DNA from: Dehalococcoidia bacterium
GTDB lineage: Bacteria; Chloroflexota; Dehalococcoidia; Lucifugimonadales; UBA3495
Length of the DNA stretch: 5,154 bases
Direction of reading: 5' to 3'
Assembly: GCA_022823105.1 (NCBI GenBank)
Contig: JAJDXU010000033.1
Coordinates: 1 to 5,154, forward strand
A program made the translations under genes and the position numbers. Shown here in pieces: positions 5,041 to 5,154 of the stretch. The first letter of the stretch is position 1, and each line of letters starts with the position of its first letter. The notes below the pieces were generated by a model. It searched no databases. It was not told the origin of the DNA and saw only the letters and a program-made list of their open reading frames with translations.

Positions 5041-5154
5041 AGCGATGCCGCCACCGCAGCAGCCGGACTTTGAAACTTCGGTGGGGGGTAGGTACGGGTA
5101 TGGAATCCAGTTTCATCCGGTAGTCGGGAGGGTCCAGCGCAATCTCGGCCTTGT
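5039..5154 (-). CDS. C-terminal end of an unidentified protein (5' part beyond window)
   Basis: One minus-strand frame stays open from the right edge to a TGA at 5041-5039, giving the last 37 residues, with pieces such as AEIALDPPDYRMKLDSIPVP and a basic end (FKVRLLRWRHR). I do not recognise the family. Support for coding: third codon positions are mostly G or C, as in the neighbouring genes, and the stop falls 10 nt before the acyltransferase ATG, an operon-like junction. A second minus-strand frame is also open here but would run far into the acyltransferase gene in the wrong frame, so I prefer this one. Confidence 0.5.
   Translation of the reverse strand, partial: KAEIALDPPDYRMKLDSIPVPTPHRSFKVRLLRWRHR

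Overview
The window is bacterial, GC-rich DNA with all supportable genes on the minus strand. Shine-Dalgarno sites, Sec signal peptides and closely spaced genes all fit Bacteria. The secreted proteins combine an N-terminal surface-type domain, a DUF11-like repeat and cadherin-like modules with a 'VPENST-G--VG-PV' signature. I associate such proteins with environmental Chloroflexota (Dehalococcoidia/SAR202-like or sponge-associated lineages), but that placement is a low-confidence inference. There is no rRNA, tRNA, CRISPR array, transposase or phage gene in view.

Layout in the direction of transcription (right to left): (1) 5039-5154, the last 37 codons of an unidentified gene that enters from the right edge. 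(2) 3847-5028, a complete acyltransferase-3 family membrane protein whose Shine-Dalgarno overlaps the stop codon of gene 1, so the two are probably cotranscribed and coupled. (3) 3374-3846, a 473-nt non-coding gap. Its half nearest the next gene contains five successive inverted repeats between 3430 and 3630, a strikingly structured leader or regulatory region. (4) 1688-3373, a complete 561-aa secreted multidomain protein. (5) 1-1594, a second secreted protein, a tandem paralogue of gene 4, with 531 codons visible before it runs off the left edge.

The two secreted proteins share a Sec signal peptide, a Pro-rich linker, an N-terminal domain with four conserved cysteines and a 'W-FT-PG-(Y/F)-FQVH' motif, and a cadherin-like module. 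The left paralogue has an additional DUF11-type repeat between the N-terminal and cadherin-like domains, and a canonical EF-hand calcium loop that its sister lacks. The DNA encoding the two signal peptides is almost identical (56 nt without a mismatch, 77 of 80 overall) although the mature proteins have diverged strongly. This suggests gene conversion or exchange of export-signal cassettes in a larger paralogue family.

The most plausible reading is an envelope or cell-surface locus: one enzyme that acylates a glycan or lipid at the membrane, next to exported, probably calcium-dependent adhesive proteins. A functional link between the enzyme and the secreted proteins rests only on adjacency and shared strand.
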